The notes: a model not told the origin generated them from the letters alone. Counted from the first letter of the stretch, positions 25,979 through 36,834 are shown. The stretch: 64,000 nucleotides of DNA from Gammaproteobacteria bacterium (GCA_003247835.1 QJYB01000037.1:1-64000), one strand, 5' to 3'. Numbers and translations: made by a program.

Positions 25979-27783
25979 CTGGTCACCTCCGCCATGGACC
26001 GCGCTCCGGTCGCCTCCTCCGAACCCGTACGATTCCGTTGTGCCCGCTCGAGGTCGGCGTAGAAGCCGCCGCGGTCGAGGAGCTCCCGGTGCGTGCCCAT
26101 CTCGACGATACGACCCGCCTCCAGCACCAGAATCCGATCGGCATGCCGGGCAGTGGAAACCCGGTGAGAAACCAGCAGCGTGGTGTGATCGGCACGCAGC
26201 CGCTTGAGACCGGAGAGGATGCGCTCCTCGGTTTCCGTATCCACGGCTGAGAAGCAGTCGTCCAGAATGAGCAGCGGGGTCCGCCGGATGAGACCCCGGG
26301 CCAGCGCCGTGCGCTGTTTCTGCCCGCCTGAGAGGGTCACACCGCGCTCGCCGAGCACCGTATCGAGACCCTCGGGAAAAGCGTCGATGGTCTCGTTCAG
26401 CGCTGCCGCCCGTGCTACTTCCAGGATCTCCTGGTGATCCCTGTCAGGATCGTCGTAGGCAATGTTGTCACCGAGACTCTCGGCAAACAGGAACGGATCC
26501 TGAAGGACCAGACAGACGCGCTCTCTCAGGAAGTTGAGCGGATAGCCTGATATCGGGTGACCGTCCAGCAGAATGTCGCCTTCCGTCGGGTCGAGCAGCC
26601 GCACGAAGAGCCTGAGCAGTGTGGATTTGCCGGAACCCACCCGACCGACGATGGCGATTGTCTCTCCCTGGGCCACATCGAAGCTGATGTGATCCAGCGC
26701 CCAGCGCTGTTTGCCCTCGTACCGGTAGGAGAGGTTGCGAACGGAGATCCGACCGGAAAGGTCGGGGAACTCGTTGGACGGCCGGTCCTCGATCTCCGGC
26801 TCGTAGTCGAGAATCTCGAACAGCCGCACGGTGCCGGAGGCTCCCCGTTGCCACTGCGTGACCAGCGATCCCGCTTCCCGCACCGGCCAGAGCACCAGGG
26901 CCAGATAGGAAAAGAACGCCGCGAAGGTACCGATGCTGATGTCCCCACGATCTAGGAGCACACTGCCGTAGCTGACGATGATCAGCGTACCGGTTGCGGC
27001 CAGGATCGGCATCAGCGCGCCGAGAAACGACGTGGTGCGGAACAGGTTGAGGTTCCGGTCGGCGAAGTCCTGATTCACGGCGGAAAACCGCTCGATCTCC
27101 CGGTCCTCCTGGGCCATGGCCTGCACGGTGCGGATGCCGTTGAGGTTTTCCTGCACGAACGTCGAAAGTCCGGCAAAGCCTTCCTGCACGAGCTGACTTC
27201 TCGAGTAGATGCGCTTCGAGTAGGCGTAGGCCACCAGGCCGATCAGAGGCATGGGCAGCAGGATGGCCAGCGTCAGGGCCGGCGACAGGCTGAACATGAA
27301 GATCACGCCGATGATTGCCGTCAGGAGCAGAATGAGCGTCATGCGGATGGCGCCGGCGAGGATTTCCCGGCACAGGGTGATGTCGTTGATGGCCCGGGCC
27401 ATCAGATCGCCGATGGTGAAGCGCGCGTAGAATCCCGGCCCCTGGCGCTGCAGGTGCGCATAGAGCCGGTTGCGCAGGTCGAAAGCCGCATTCACGCCGA
27501 TGCGCCGCATGGCGATGCGGTAGCCGATGGTCACCAGCATCTGCAGGATGACGCAGCCGACGATGCCGAGCGCCGGCAGCAGCAGAGCGGAAGTCGCGGA
27601 GACCGCGTCAGTTGTACCCCCGGCCACTGCTGCCTGGCCAGCGGCAACGCGGTCGATACCGAGCTTCACGAACAGCGGGATGGTGCCTTCCAGCCCGCGT
27701 GCAGCGATCATGCCGACGACGGCGAACCCGAACGACCAGGCATACCGCTTCAGATAGAAAGTCAGTCGCAGCAGAGACCGCAT
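25975..27783 (-). CDS. ABC exporter subunit, degenerate-site partner (MdlA-like)
   Basis: A 602-residue half-transporter with six membrane helices (about 15-310) and an ATPase domain: Walker A VGRVGSGKSTLLRLF, signature LSGGQKQRTALARGL, switch His in LLVSHRVS. Walker B reads LLILDDCFSAVD: the catalytic Glu is Asp, the mark of the degenerate site in heterodimeric exporters such as TM287/288. It is translationally coupled (ATGA) to its partner gene. Upstream is a 205-base gap that should hold the promoter. Confidence 0.88.
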   Translation of the reverse strand: MRSLLRLTFYLKRYAWSFGFAVVGMIAARGLEGTIPLFVKLGIDRVAAGQAAVAGGTTDAVSATSALLLPALGIVGCVILQMLVTIGYRIAMRRIGVNAAFDLRNRLYAHLQRQGPGFYARFTIGDLMARAINDITLCREILAGAIRMTLILLLTAIIGVIFMFSLSPALTLAILLPMPLIGLVAYAYSKRIYSRSQLVQEGFAGLSTFVQENLNGIRTVQAMAQEDREIERFSAVNQDFADRNLNLFRTTSFLGALMPILAATGTLIIVSYGSVLLDRGDISIGTFAAFFSYLALVLWPVREAGSLVTQWQRGASGTVRLFEILDYEPEIEDRPSNEFPDLSGRISVRNLSYRYEGKQRWALDHISFDVAQGETIAIVGRVGSGKSTLLRLFVRLLDPTEGDILLDGHPISGYPLNFLRERVCLVLQDPFLFAESLGDNIAYDDPDRDHQEILEVARAAALNETIDAFPEGLDTVLGERGVTLSGGQKQRTALARGLIRRTPLLILDDCFSAVDTETEERILSGLKRLRADHTTLLVSHRVSTARHADRILVLEAGRIVEMGTHRELLDRGGFYADLERAQRNRTGSEEATGARSMAEVTR

Positions 27784-27988
27784 GAAATCCCCGGCAATCC
27801 AACTCTCGCGGACCGGGGATCCGTACCCGGCGCTGCTCGAGTAGCGTTCAAAGGTTTGTTATGGCGCCAGACCCGCGGCGCGGGAACAGGACTGGGAGGT
27901 GATGCGAGGACGGACGGCATCACACGAATCAGAACTTGAGCGCCCGTCTATCTTAAACCAGGGATCGGAAATCCCGCCAGCAGCTGAC
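27784..27988. other. Intergenic region upstream of the ABC exporter operon
   Basis: 205 bases between the nitroreductase stop and the exporter start, both genes leftward. A promoter for the exporter is expected here but I cannot define one. No terminator-type hairpin with a T-run was found after the nitroreductase gene. Confidence 0.4.
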
Positions 27989-28672
27989 TCAGGCCTCCGA
28001 AGGTCCGTGCCAGGACGTCACCGTGCTGAGCGGTTTCCTCTGGATGTCGGGCACCTGCACACCGTCTGCGGGGTAGCCCGCGACCACGATCAGGAAGGGA
28101 CGCTCGTTCGGTGGCCGGCCGAGGATCTCTCTCAGGAATCCCATGGGAGACGGCGTGTGGGTAAGGGTGGCCAGTCCCGCGTGGTGCAGCGCGGTCAGCA
28201 GCATGCCGGTGGCGATGCCCACCGACTCCGGCACGTAGTAGTTCTTGTGCTTCGATCCGTCCGCCGTCGCTTCGAACCGCTCTGCGAACACCACGATCAG
28301 CCAGGGCGCCTCCTCGAGAAAGGGTTTGTGTGCATCGGTGCCGAGCGGCGCCAGGTCCTCGAGCCAGGCTTCGGGGGCGCGCCCGGCGTAGAACGCACGC
28401 TCCTCCACCTCGGCGGCGGTACGAATGCGGCGCTTGAGCGCCGCATCTCCTACCGCGGCGAAGTGCCAGGGTTGCCGGTTGGCGCCGCTGGGCGCCGACG
28501 CGGCCGCCCGGATGCATTCACGGATGACCCCGGCCGGTACCGGCTCGTCCGAAAAAGAACGGATCGACCGGCGACGATGCAGGTCGTCGGCAAAGGCGCT
28601 GGCCCGTGTGAGCATGTCGGGCACTTCCAGCCGACGGTACTCGTGCCAGGGACGGAAGCCGTCTTCAGACAT
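27989..28672 (-). CDS. Nitroreductase-family flavoprotein (iodotyrosine deiodinase-like)
   Basis: A 227-residue FMN enzyme. [14 protein letters not shown] (about 32-45), [19 protein letters not shown] (about 55-75) and the segment EVEERAFY...[27 protein letters not shown] (about 85-140) resemble the subgroup that contains iodotyrosine deiodinase and related reductive dehalogenases. FMN-binding Arg and Ser residues are visible; the substrate is not known. I use ATG 28672 ([14 protein letters not shown]); a GTG at 28699 would extend it by nine residues. It overlaps the cation efflux gene by 8 bases. Confidence 0.8.
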   Translation of the reverse strand: MSEDGFRPWHEYRRLEVPDMLTRASAFADDLHRRRSIRSFSDEPVPAGVIRECIRAAASAPSGANRQPWHFAAVGDAALKRRIRTAAEVEERAFYAGRAPEAWLEDLAPLGTDAHKPFLEEAPWLIVVFAERFEATADGSKHKNYYVPESVGIATGMLLTALHHAGLATLTHTPSPMGFLREILGRPPNERPFLIVVAGYPADGVQVPDIQRKPLSTVTSWHGPSEA

Positions 28673-29600
28673 GATCCAGCCCCCGACTCCGGTGGTCACC
28701 CGCCCGCTCCGCCTCGATGAAGACCCGCCGGATGCCGGGATCCAGCGCCTTGACGGACCGGTTCAGCTCCGTCACCGCGCGCTCCACCTCGGAGGAGTCG
28801 ATGCCGTCCACGAAGTCGAGACTCAGCGTGACGATCACGTGGGAAGGCCCCATGTGCAGCGTCGCCACCTCGTTGGCGGCCAGAACGCGCTCATCCGAAT
28901 CCACCACCCGGCGGATGGCTTCGACGATCTCCGGCGCCGCGGACTCACCGATCAGCAGGCCCTTGGCCTCGTGGGCGAGCCAGGCTGCCGTCAGCGCCAG
29001 AATCAGACCGATGATCATGGAGGCGAGAGCATCGAATACCAGGTTGCCGGTGAGCTGATAGAGCACCAGTCCGGTCAGCGCCACCAGCAGACCAGCCAGC
29101 GCCGCGCTGTCCTCGAAGACCACCACGAACAGGCTCGGATCCTTACCCGTGCGCACCGCCGCGAGCACCGACCGGCCACCCCGGCTCAGATTGAACTCCC
29201 GGAAGGCCACCCACAGCGCACCGCCTTCGAAGAGGATGGCGAATCCCAGCACCACGTAGTTCACCACCAGGTTTTCCAGCGGTTGCGGGTGGTCGAGATG
29301 GGTCCAGCCCTGGTACAGGGAGATGCCCGCACCCAGCCCGAAGATGAGGATGGCGACGACGAAGCTCCAGAAGTAGACCTCCTTGCCGTGCCCGAAAGGA
29401 AACAGTGCATCCGGCGGCTTCTCTGCCTGCTTCAGCCCGTAGAGCAGCAGAACCTGATTGCCCGTATCCACCAGGGAGTGGATGCCTTCGGAAAACATGG
29501 CGGAGGAACCGGTGATCGCGGCGGCGGCGAATTTGGTGACCGCGATGAGTGTGTTGCCGGCCAGGGCGGCATAAATGGCGGTACGTGAGGATCCGGCCAC
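28665..29600 (-). CDS. Cation diffusion facilitator transporter (ZnT9-like)
   Basis: A 311-residue metal/proton antiporter with about six membrane helices. Metal-site motifs are [12 protein letters not shown] in helix 2 and [11 protein letters not shown] in helix 5; [13 protein letters not shown] follows helix 2. A C-terminal cytoplasmic domain runs from about residue 215. It resembles the SLC30A9-type branch. It likely exports Zn, Mn, Fe or Co. Start is GTG 29600, 11 bases after the KAS III stop. It belongs to a leftward group with FolE2, KAS III and the nitroreductase. Confidence 0.87.
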   Translation of the reverse strand: MAGSSRTAIYAALAGNTLIAVTKFAAAAITGSSAMFSEGIHSLVDTGNQVLLLYGLKQAEKPPDALFPFGHGKEVYFWSFVVAILIFGLGAGISLYQGWTHLDHPQPLENLVVNYVVLGFAILFEGGALWVAFREFNLSRGGRSVLAAVRTGKDPSLFVVVFEDSAALAGLLVALTGLVLYQLTGNLVFDALASMIIGLILALTAAWLAHEAKGLLIGESAAPEIVEAIRRVVDSDERVLAANEVATLHMGPSHVIVTLSLDFVDGIDSSEVERAVTELNRSVKALDPGIRRVFIEAERAGDHRSRGLDHV

Positions 29601-29611
29601 GGGTGAGCCGG

Positions 29612-30733
29612 CTAACGCTTTCTGACGACCAGCGAGCCGATGGAGTAGCCGGCACCGAAAGAGCAGATCACTCCGCAGTCCCCCGGCTCGAGGTCCTCAT
29701 GATGCAGACAGAAGGCGATGATCGAGCCCGCGGAAGCAGTGTTGGCGAATTCGTCCAGAACGATTGGCGCTTCCTCGGGTGCCGGGTCACGACCGAGCAG
29801 ACGGCGCGCGATCAGCTGATTCATGTTGATGTTCGCCTGATGCAGCCACCAGCGCCGAACGTCACTTACCCCGAGGCCCACCGCATCAATCTGGGCGAGC
29901 AGGTGCTCGGCGGCCATGGGGCAGACTTCCTTGAACACGCTCCGGCCGTTCTGATGGAAGAGATTCTCCTCGCAGAACGGATCCACGTCCTGAGCATAGG
30001 CAACGTAGCCGAAATTGGAGCGGATGTTGTTGGAGAACACCGTCTGGGAGCGCGTGCCGAGAATCTCGTAGCTCTGCGGCGCCGTGCAGGTGTCCGCCCG
30101 TTCCAGGACCACGGCGGTCGAGACGTCGCCGAAGATGAAGTGGCTGTCCCGGTCGGTGTAGTTGACCTGGGGAGAGGTGAGCTCCGGGTTGATCACCAGC
30201 ACAGCCCGGGCGGAGCCGGCGGCAATGGCGTCAAACGCGCGCTGCAGGGCGAAGGTCGCGGCCGAGCAGGCCACCAGCATGTCGAACCCGGTGCCCCGGA
30301 TGTCCAGCTCCTTCTGCACCTCGATGGCGATGGCCGGGTAGGAGCGCTCCGTGTAGGCACAGGAGACGATGACCATGTCGATGTCCCGGCCCGTCTTGCC
30401 GGCCCGGTCCAGCGCAACACGGGCCGAGTTGAGCGCGATCTCCGCCTGATGGGAAAGCTCGTCCTCCCGTCGCCGGGGAATGTGCGGTCGCATCCGGTTC
30501 ACGTCGAGGATGCCTTCCTTGACGTAGGCATAGCGCTGCCGGATCCCCGACGCTTTCTCGATGAACTCCGAACTCGACAGCGGCTTCTCTGTCAGCTCGC
30601 CGGCTGCGATCTCCTTCGCGTGCTCGTCGTTGTATCGCGATGCCCAGGCGTTGTAGCTCTCGACCAACTCCTGGTTGGTGACCACGTGCCGGGGCTTCCA
30701 CAGCCCCATGCCGCTGATGACGACCTGATTCAT
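29612..30733 (-). CDS. Beta-ketoacyl-ACP synthase III-type enzyme
   Basis: A 373-residue thiolase-fold enzyme. The active-site Cys is in LVACSAATFALQ (about residue 130), the His in WWLHQANINMN (about 280) and the Asn in EFANTASAGS (about 315). Length and sequence resemble the longer FabH-like branch (373 residues) that P. aeruginosa uses to shunt acyl-CoA into fatty acid synthesis, rather than the 320-residue housekeeping FabH. I start at ATG 30733 (MNQVVISGMGLWKP); the upstream 15 codons are not conserved. It lies between FolE2 and the cation transporter. Confidence 0.85.
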   Translation of the reverse strand: MNQVVISGMGLWKPRHVVTNQELVESYNAWASRYNDEHAKEIAAGELTEKPLSSSEFIEKASGIRQRYAYVKEGILDVNRMRPHIPRRREDELSHQAEIALNSARVALDRAGKTGRDIDMVIVSCAYTERSYPAIAIEVQKELDIRGTGFDMLVACSAATFALQRAFDAIAAGSARAVLVINPELTSPQVNYTDRDSHFIFGDVSTAVVLERADTCTAPQSYEILGTRSQTVFSNNIRSNFGYVAYAQDVDPFCEENLFHQNGRSVFKEVCPMAAEHLLAQIDAVGLGVSDVRRWWLHQANINMNQLIARRLLGRDPAPEEAPIVLDEFANTASAGSIIAFCLHHEDLEPGDCGVICSFGAGYSIGSLVVRKR

Positions 30734-30799
30734 GGGATTCCCGCCTCCCGTTGTGCCCCTGGTCGGTTCACGATCCACATCGCCCGCCCCATGCAGCCG

Positions 30800-31750
30800 T
30801 CAGGGAACGGGCGCGTAGCCGCCTTTCACACCCTTGGTGAACACGCCCACGGCGTCGTGTGCATGCAGTGACTCGTGATGCTCGATGCGCACCCAGAAAT
30901 CGGCCAGCCGCGCGTCGTTGTCCAGCCGCTCCTTGAGCTTGCGTCCCGCGTCCTCCACGAACATCAGATTCTGTCCGTTCAGCAGCGCGAACGTCTGCTC
31001 GTCTTCCCGCTTGACCGCGGTCTGCACCGGCGTTTTCAGGGTTTCCTCCACGGCATCGATGAGGTCCGTGATGGGAAAATGCTCGATGCCGTCCGCCAGC
31101 CTCACCAGGATGTGGGCATCGCTGCGCTGACTGTGCGGTGTGGCGACGATGCCCTGCTCCGTGCCGAGCCAGGCAGTCACTACCTCCACAGGGATCTGGC
31201 CGGAACCGCCGAAGTCTTCCACGAACTGCTGCTGAATGAGCTGGCGGGCCAGGGCCGCGGACTGCGGGCAGGTCGACGAGTACTGCACGTTGATCCTGAG
31301 CTCCAGCGCGATGCGTCCGTCGACCAGGGCGCCGCGGATGGACACCGGGTAGGCATTCCAGCCGGAGTTGTCGCTGACCAGCGCCGGACGGCGCAGGGTG
31401 TAGTCGAAGTCGAAGCGCACGAACGCCCGGGAGGAGAGATCCCGGTGGGACTCCAGCATGCTCCGGAGCAGCAGCTTCAGGCCGGCCGTGGTCAGCGGCC
31501 GGGTCTCGGAATGCTCGTCGAGGATCAGGTAGAGGCGGGACATGTGTATGCCCTTGGCCCGTTCGTCGCCCAGGTCCACGTAGATCTGTACTCGCGATTG
31601 CACCTTGCGGACGTCCGCGCCGTCACGGATGGCCAGCGGCTGATTGATCCCGCTCATACCCACCCACTCCAGGGTGTTCTGAGGGATCGACAGCTCGTGC
31701 CCCGAGACATCAGGCATGTTGTTGAGGGCGACGAGGTCCGCCTTGTTCAT
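30800..31750 (-). CDS. folE2: GTP cyclohydrolase FolE2
   Basis: A 316-residue type IB GTP cyclohydrolase making dihydroneopterin triphosphate for folate and queuosine-type pathways. MPDVSGHELSIPQ, GIHMSRLY near residue 67, and the catalytic segment LRINVQYSSTCPQSAALAR near residue 150 (Glu/Cys) are diagnostic. Unlike FolE it does not depend on zinc and is often under Zur control. No clear Zur box is visible upstream; a tandem GTTAC-AT pattern is present at 31780-31797. It follows the Trm112-like gene. Confidence 0.93.
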   Translation of the reverse strand: MNKADLVALNNMPDVSGHELSIPQNTLEWVGMSGINQPLAIRDGADVRKVQSRVQIYVDLGDERAKGIHMSRLYLILDEHSETRPLTTAGLKLLLRSMLESHRDLSSRAFVRFDFDYTLRRPALVSDNSGWNAYPVSIRGALVDGRIALELRINVQYSSTCPQSAALARQLIQQQFVEDFGGSGQIPVEVVTAWLGTEQGIVATPHSQRSDAHILVRLADGIEHFPITDLIDAVEETLKTPVQTAVKREDEQTFALLNGQNLMFVEDAGRKLKERLDNDARLADFWVRIEHHESLHAHDAVGVFTKGVKGGYAPVP

Positions 31751-31779
31751 CTTGGGCTACCTAATCGGGTCGGCCTGGC

Positions 31780-31797
31780 ATTGTAACCAATCGTAAC
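31780..31797 (-). promoter_or_regulatory. Tandem GTTACnAT repeats with a -10-like box upstream of folE2
   Basis: Reading leftward, GTTACGATTG is followed directly by GTTACAATGC, a 10-base direct repeat. The second unit contains TACAAT, a good -10 box about 33 bases before the folE2 ATG. It could be a promoter or an operator half-site pair; no matching regulator is known to me. Confidence 0.25.
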
Positions 31798-31826
31798 GGA
31801 AGACGCGCAAACACCACCACGGCGGT

Positions 31827-32024
31827 TCAGGACTTGAGGCTTTCCCGCTCGCTGGCCGTGAGCTGTCGCGCCTCCTCCTCGAGCATCACCGGAATCCCGT
31901 CCCGGATCGGATAGGCCAGACCGCTGGCCCGGCACCAGAGCTCGTCCAGCTCCTTCTTGTAGGTGAGTTGCGCCTTGCTCACCGGACAGACCAGCAGCTC
32001 GAGCAGCTTGGAATCCAGCGCCAT
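31827..32024 (-). CDS. Trm112/YcaR-family small protein
   Basis: A 65-residue protein of the YcaR/Trm112 family: [47 protein letters not shown]. Only two of the usual four zinc cysteines remain (Cys13, Cys31), as in many gammaproteobacterial YcaR proteins. Bacterial function is poorly defined; in most genomes it lies beside kdsB or lpxK, but here it follows purA by 9 bases and precedes folE2. Confidence 0.88.
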   Translation of the reverse strand: MALDSKLLELLVCPVSKAQLTYKKELDELWCRASGLAYPIRDGIPVMLEEEARQLTASERESLKS

Positions 32025-32033
32025 GTGTTCCCC

Positions 32034-33347
<1,314 letters not shown>

Positions 33348-33389
33348 TCATTCCAAGTCCCGCCGGTCCGACCAGGCCGACAGCATCTT

Positions 33390-34547
33390 TCAGGAAACCG
33401 GCTCCGGCGCCCAGTCACCCGCCCGTTTTTTGAGGATCCGGTCGCAGCGCGCCGGACGTTCGTCATCCGCCGACAGGGCCAGAACCACCGTTTCGCCCTG
33501 TTCGCGGAGTCGCCTGATGGCTTGTGCACCCGCGGTCGTGATCTCCGCCGACCAGGGTACCCACACCGCCCCAGCTGCCGACGGGTTACCGGCCAGCTCG
33601 TTCAGAATCACGTCGAATCCCGTCGCCGGCCGGCCGCGCCCGAATGCACTGCCGATCCCATCGTAGCGGCCACCCCGGGCCAGGGCTCTACCATGGTCGG
33701 CGTGATAGGCGGAGAACACAGGTCCGTTGTGGTAGCCGTAACCGACGAGCTCAGCGAGATCGAAGCGCATCGACACCCCCGGCGCCGCCGCGAGCACCAG
33801 ATCGGCGAGTTCATCCAGCGCGTCGAGCGCCGCGGTGACCCCATCACCCGCATCGGCAAGCACAGTCCCGGCTTCGGCGAGCACGGGACGCTCACCCATC
33901 AGTCTCGGCAGTGCGATCAGGTGAGCACGGGTCGGGGAGGCCGGCAGCAATCTGGCGATGTCGGTTTCCGCCTTGGTCTGTACCGCTTCGAAGAGCTCGT
34001 CTTCCACGCCGTCGTCCAGGTCGAGCGCCGCCACCAGGTTCTGATATATCCCCATGTGCCCGAGCACCAGGATGGGGTCCTCGATACCGACGACACTCAG
34101 CACCTCGAGCATCAGGGTGATCACCTCCGCGTCTGCCTTGAGTGTCGCGGCTCCGAAGAGCTCGGCACCAGCCTTGAGCGGCACCCGTGCATCGAGTGGC
34201 GAGACCGGATTGGCGAACACCACGTTGCCGGCGTAGCACAGACGCTGCACGCCGGGCTCGGGTCGGCTGTGCGCGTCCACCCGTACGGCCTGAGCCGTCA
34301 GGTCCGCCCGGACGCCGAGCAGCCGCCCGCTCTGCTGATCCACGGCCTTGAGCGTCTGCAGCTCCATGTCCGCGCCGGCGCCGACCAGCAGCGCATCGAG
34401 ATATTCCACCACCGGCGGGTCGATGTACTCGAATCCCCAGGTGCGGAAGACATCGAGGACCTTGCGTCGGGTGAGCTCCAGCGCCCAGGCGCGTGGGGGA
34501 AGCAGCTCTTCCACCCCTGCGGGCAATCGCCAGTTCCGGTTGCTCAT
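33390..34547 (-). CDS. hisZ: ATP phosphoribosyltransferase regulatory subunit
   Basis: A 385-residue class II tRNA-synthetase-like protein that partners a short HisG and confers histidine feedback. WRLPAGVEELLPPRAWALELTRRKVLDVF is the N-terminal signature; VRADLTAQAVR is motif 2-like. I start at ATG 34547 (MSNRNWRLP), which fits the family; the frame extends upstream through the DUF2065 gene, but that part is noise. Presence of hisZ implies a short-form hisG elsewhere. It lies 11 bases after the DUF2065 gene. Confidence 0.94.
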   Translation of the reverse strand: MSNRNWRLPAGVEELLPPRAWALELTRRKVLDVFRTWGFEYIDPPVVEYLDALLVGAGADMELQTLKAVDQQSGRLLGVRADLTAQAVRVDAHSRPEPGVQRLCYAGNVVFANPVSPLDARVPLKAGAELFGAATLKADAEVITLMLEVLSVVGIEDPILVLGHMGIYQNLVAALDLDDGVEDELFEAVQTKAETDIARLLPASPTRAHLIALPRLMGERPVLAEAGTVLADAGDGVTAALDALDELADLVLAAAPGVSMRFDLAELVGYGYHNGPVFSAYHADHGRALARGGRYDGIGSAFGRGRPATGFDVILNELAGNPSAAGAVWVPWSAEITTAGAQAIRRLREQGETVVLALSADDERPARCDRILKKRAGDWAPEPVS

Positions 34548-34558
34548 CGCTGCGGTCG

Positions 34559-34744
34559 CTATCTGATCAGGTAGAGGAGCGCGGTTCCGGTCAGCATGCT
34601 GACCAGACCCACAGTGCGCATTGTTCGGTCCGGTACCTCGGCGAGAGACATGGCAAGCGCGCGCCAGCGCCTCGGGTAGAGAAACGGCACGATGCCTTCG
34701 ATGACGAGCACCAGAGCGAAGGCGATGGCGAGTTCCTTCCACAT
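34559..34744 (-). CDS. DUF2065 small membrane protein
   Basis: A 61-residue protein (MWKELAIAFALVLVIEGIVPFLYPRRWRALAMSL, then a second hydrophobic helix near the end) matching DUF2065: two membrane helices separated by a PRRWR loop. It is a constant neighbour of hflC in gammaproteobacteria. Function unknown; membership in the hflK-hflC operon suggests a link to FtsH-HflKC quality control. ATG 34744 is chosen by family length. Confidence 0.9.
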   Translation of the reverse strand: MWKELAIAFALVLVIEGIVPFLYPRRWRALAMSLAEVPDRTMRTVGLVSMLTGTALLYLIR

Positions 34745-34790
34745 CGTGCTGTGCCCGTCAGGCTCGGTTCCCCGTCGGAACGCTGCCCGG

Positions 34791-35663
34791 TCAGGAGCCG
34801 TTGTCTCCCTCGAGGTATTTGAAGAACTTGCTGCTCGGGTCGAGCACCAGAATGTCACCCTTGTCCTGGAAGACGTTGGTGTACGCATTGATGCTGCGAT
34901 AGAACTCGTAGAAGTCCGGATCCTGGCTGAAAGCTCCCGCGTAGATGGACGCCGCGCGCGCATCGCCGTCACCCCGGATCTCCTGAGCCTGCTTGTAGGC
35001 ATTGGCCGCGATGACTACTGTCTGACGATCCGCATCTGCCCGTACGCCGAGCGCCAGCTCGCGGCCCTGGGCGCGATACTGACGGGCCTCGATTTCCCGT
35101 TCGGAGTTCATCCGCTCGTACACGGACGTCGACACTTCGGTGGGCAGGTCGATACGTTTTACCCGCACGTCCACCACCTCGATGCCGGCATCACGACGCA
35201 TGATCTCGTCAAGATCCGAGGTGAGATCGAACATGAGCTTGTCCCGCTCGCCCGAGACCACCTCGTGCATGTCGCGACGGCTGATCTGGTTGCGCAGGCC
35301 CTCGTTAACACGCTCCTGGAGAATGCGCTGGCCGATCCGCTCGTCGAACGACGTGGCGGTGTAGAAGCGCTCCACGTCGGCGATACGCCATTTCACGAAG
35401 GAGTCGACGATGAGCGGCTTTTTTTCCAGCGTGAAGTAGGTTTCCGCGCTGGAATCCAGCGTCAGCACCCTGGCATCCGCCTTCTTGACCTCTTCGGCAA
35501 TGGGCAGCTTGAAGTGCAGGCCCGGTTCCACGTCGGCCTGCACCACCGCGCCGAAACGCAGCAGGATGGCCCGCTCCGTCTGGTGTACGGTATAGACGGT
35601 GTCCATGGCAAGCAGGATGACCACTGCGGCGATGACGATGAGAATGACGTTCTGCAGGCTCAT
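34791..35663 (-). CDS. hflC: FtsH modulator HflC
   Basis: A 290-residue SPFH/band-7 protein. A single N-terminal membrane helix (residues about 5-22), then the SPFH domain (VHQTERAILLRFGAVV; PGLHFKLPIAEEVKKAD) and a coiled-coil region rich in Glu, Arg and Ala (about 185-245). HflC and HflK form a large membrane cage around FtsH and temper its proteolysis. It follows hflK by 34 bases. Confidence 0.95.
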   Translation of the reverse strand: MSLQNVILIVIAAVVILLAMDTVYTVHQTERAILLRFGAVVQADVEPGLHFKLPIAEEVKKADARVLTLDSSAETYFTLEKKPLIVDSFVKWRIADVERFYTATSFDERIGQRILQERVNEGLRNQISRRDMHEVVSGERDKLMFDLTSDLDEIMRRDAGIEVVDVRVKRIDLPTEVSTSVYERMNSEREIEARQYRAQGRELALGVRADADRQTVVIAANAYKQAQEIRGDGDARAASIYAGAFSQDPDFYEFYRSINAYTNVFQDKGDILVLDPSSKFFKYLEGDNGS

Positions 35664-35697
35664 GGCTGTGTCCTTAACTCCCGTAGGGCGCCGTCGA

Positions 35698-36834
35698 TCA
35701 CCGGTTGTCCCGTGCCCGGTTGCCGGAGACCCTGTCGTTCAACTCGCGCAGGATGGCATCGGCGATGGAATCCACGGTCTCGTTGGCGCCGGGTTTCAGG
35801 GTCGCGCCTGACTGACCGAGTCGGTCGAGCGGCAGATACATCAGGTTGTTGCCGCCTTTCACGTCGACCATGATCTTGCTGGTCCGCGACAGGATCGACT
35901 CCATGGCGTCGATGTACAGCCGGTCGCGGGTGACCCGCTCTGCCAGCTTGTACTCGGCGAGCAGCTTGGTGAAACGGTCCGCCTCACCTTCCGCCCGGGC
36001 AATGACCTGATCACGATAGGCATTGGCCTGCTCGATGGCCCGCTGGGCTTCGCCACGCGCTTCCGGAATCACGCTCTCCGCGTAGGCGTTGGCGTCGTTG
36101 ATGGTGCGCTGCTCGTCTTCTTTGGCCTTCTGCACGTCGTTGAACGCGTCCCGCACCTGGTTCGGCGGCGCGCTCTCGTCGATGTTGACCTTGCTGATCC
36201 AGATGCCGGTGCCGTAGGAGTCGAGGTAAGTCTGCAGCCGTTCCTGGACTTCGGCGGCGACGGCCGCCCGGCCATCCGTGATGACCTGATCCATGCCGGA
36301 GCTGCCCACCACGTGCCGCAGCGCACTCTCGGTGGCGTGATCCAGGCTCACCTGGGGCTGACGCACCCGGACGATGTAGTCGACGGGGTTGTTGACCCGC
36401 CACTGAACCGTCAGGCTCACGTCGACGATGTTCTCGTCTTCCGTGAGCATCAGCGCCTTGTGGCTGTGAGAGTTCAGCCGCGTGACGTTGACGATCTCCA
36501 CGTTGTCGATGATGGGCGGATTCCAGTGCAGGCCCGGCAGCACGACATCTTCCTGCACCTTGCCGAAGCGGAAGACCACTCCCCGCTCCTGCTGATCCAC
36601 CTGGTAGACGCCGAATCCGATATAGGCGATGGCGACGACGACCAGCACCAGGCCGACGACACTGGAGTTGAATCCTCCGCCGCCACCGCCGCCGCTGCCA
36701 CCACCGCCACCACCAAAGATGCCGGCCAGCTGCTGCTGCAGCTTCTTGAATGCTTCGTCTAGGTCCGGCGGTCCCTGATCACCCCGGCCACCCCAGGGAT
36801 CCTTGTCGCCGCCACCCGGCTCGTTCCAGGCCAT
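35698..36834 (-). CDS. hflK: FtsH modulator HflK
   Basis: A 378-residue SPFH protein. It starts MAWNEPGGGDKDPWGG (ATG 36834), like other HflK proteins; 15 further upstream codons are not conserved. A Gly-rich linker (about 45-60) precedes the membrane helix (FNSSVVGLVLVVVAIAYIGFGVYQ), then the SPFH domain (QQERGVVFRFGKV) and coiled coil. It partners HflC in the FtsH cage. It lies 86 bases after hflX. Confidence 0.95.
   Translation of the reverse strand: MAWNEPGGGDKDPWGGRGDQGPPDLDEAFKKLQQQLAGIFGGGGGGSGGGGGGGFNSSVVGLVLVVVAIAYIGFGVYQVDQQERGVVFRFGKVQEDVVLPGLHWNPPIIDNVEIVNVTRLNSHSHKALMLTEDENIVDVSLTVQWRVNNPVDYIVRVRQPQVSLDHATESALRHVVGSSGMDQVITDGRAAVAAEVQERLQTYLDSYGTGIWISKVNIDESAPPNQVRDAFNDVQKAKEDEQRTINDANAYAESVIPEARGEAQRAIEQANAYRDQVIARAEGEADRFTKLLAEYKLAERVTRDRLYIDAMESILSRTSKIMVDVKGGNNLMYLPLDRLGQSGATLKPGANETVDSIADAILRELNDRVSGNRARDNR

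Noticed and set aside
27989-28672. BluB or a classical oxygen-insensitive nitroreductase
   Set aside because: The middle segment with [11 protein letters not shown] and KPFLEEAPW fits the iodotyrosine-deiodinase-like subgroup better, although the substrate remains unknown.
31751-31826. Zur operator upstream of folE2
   Set aside because: Only a tandem GTTAC-AT pattern is present; the inverted TGTTATA-type Zur box is not.
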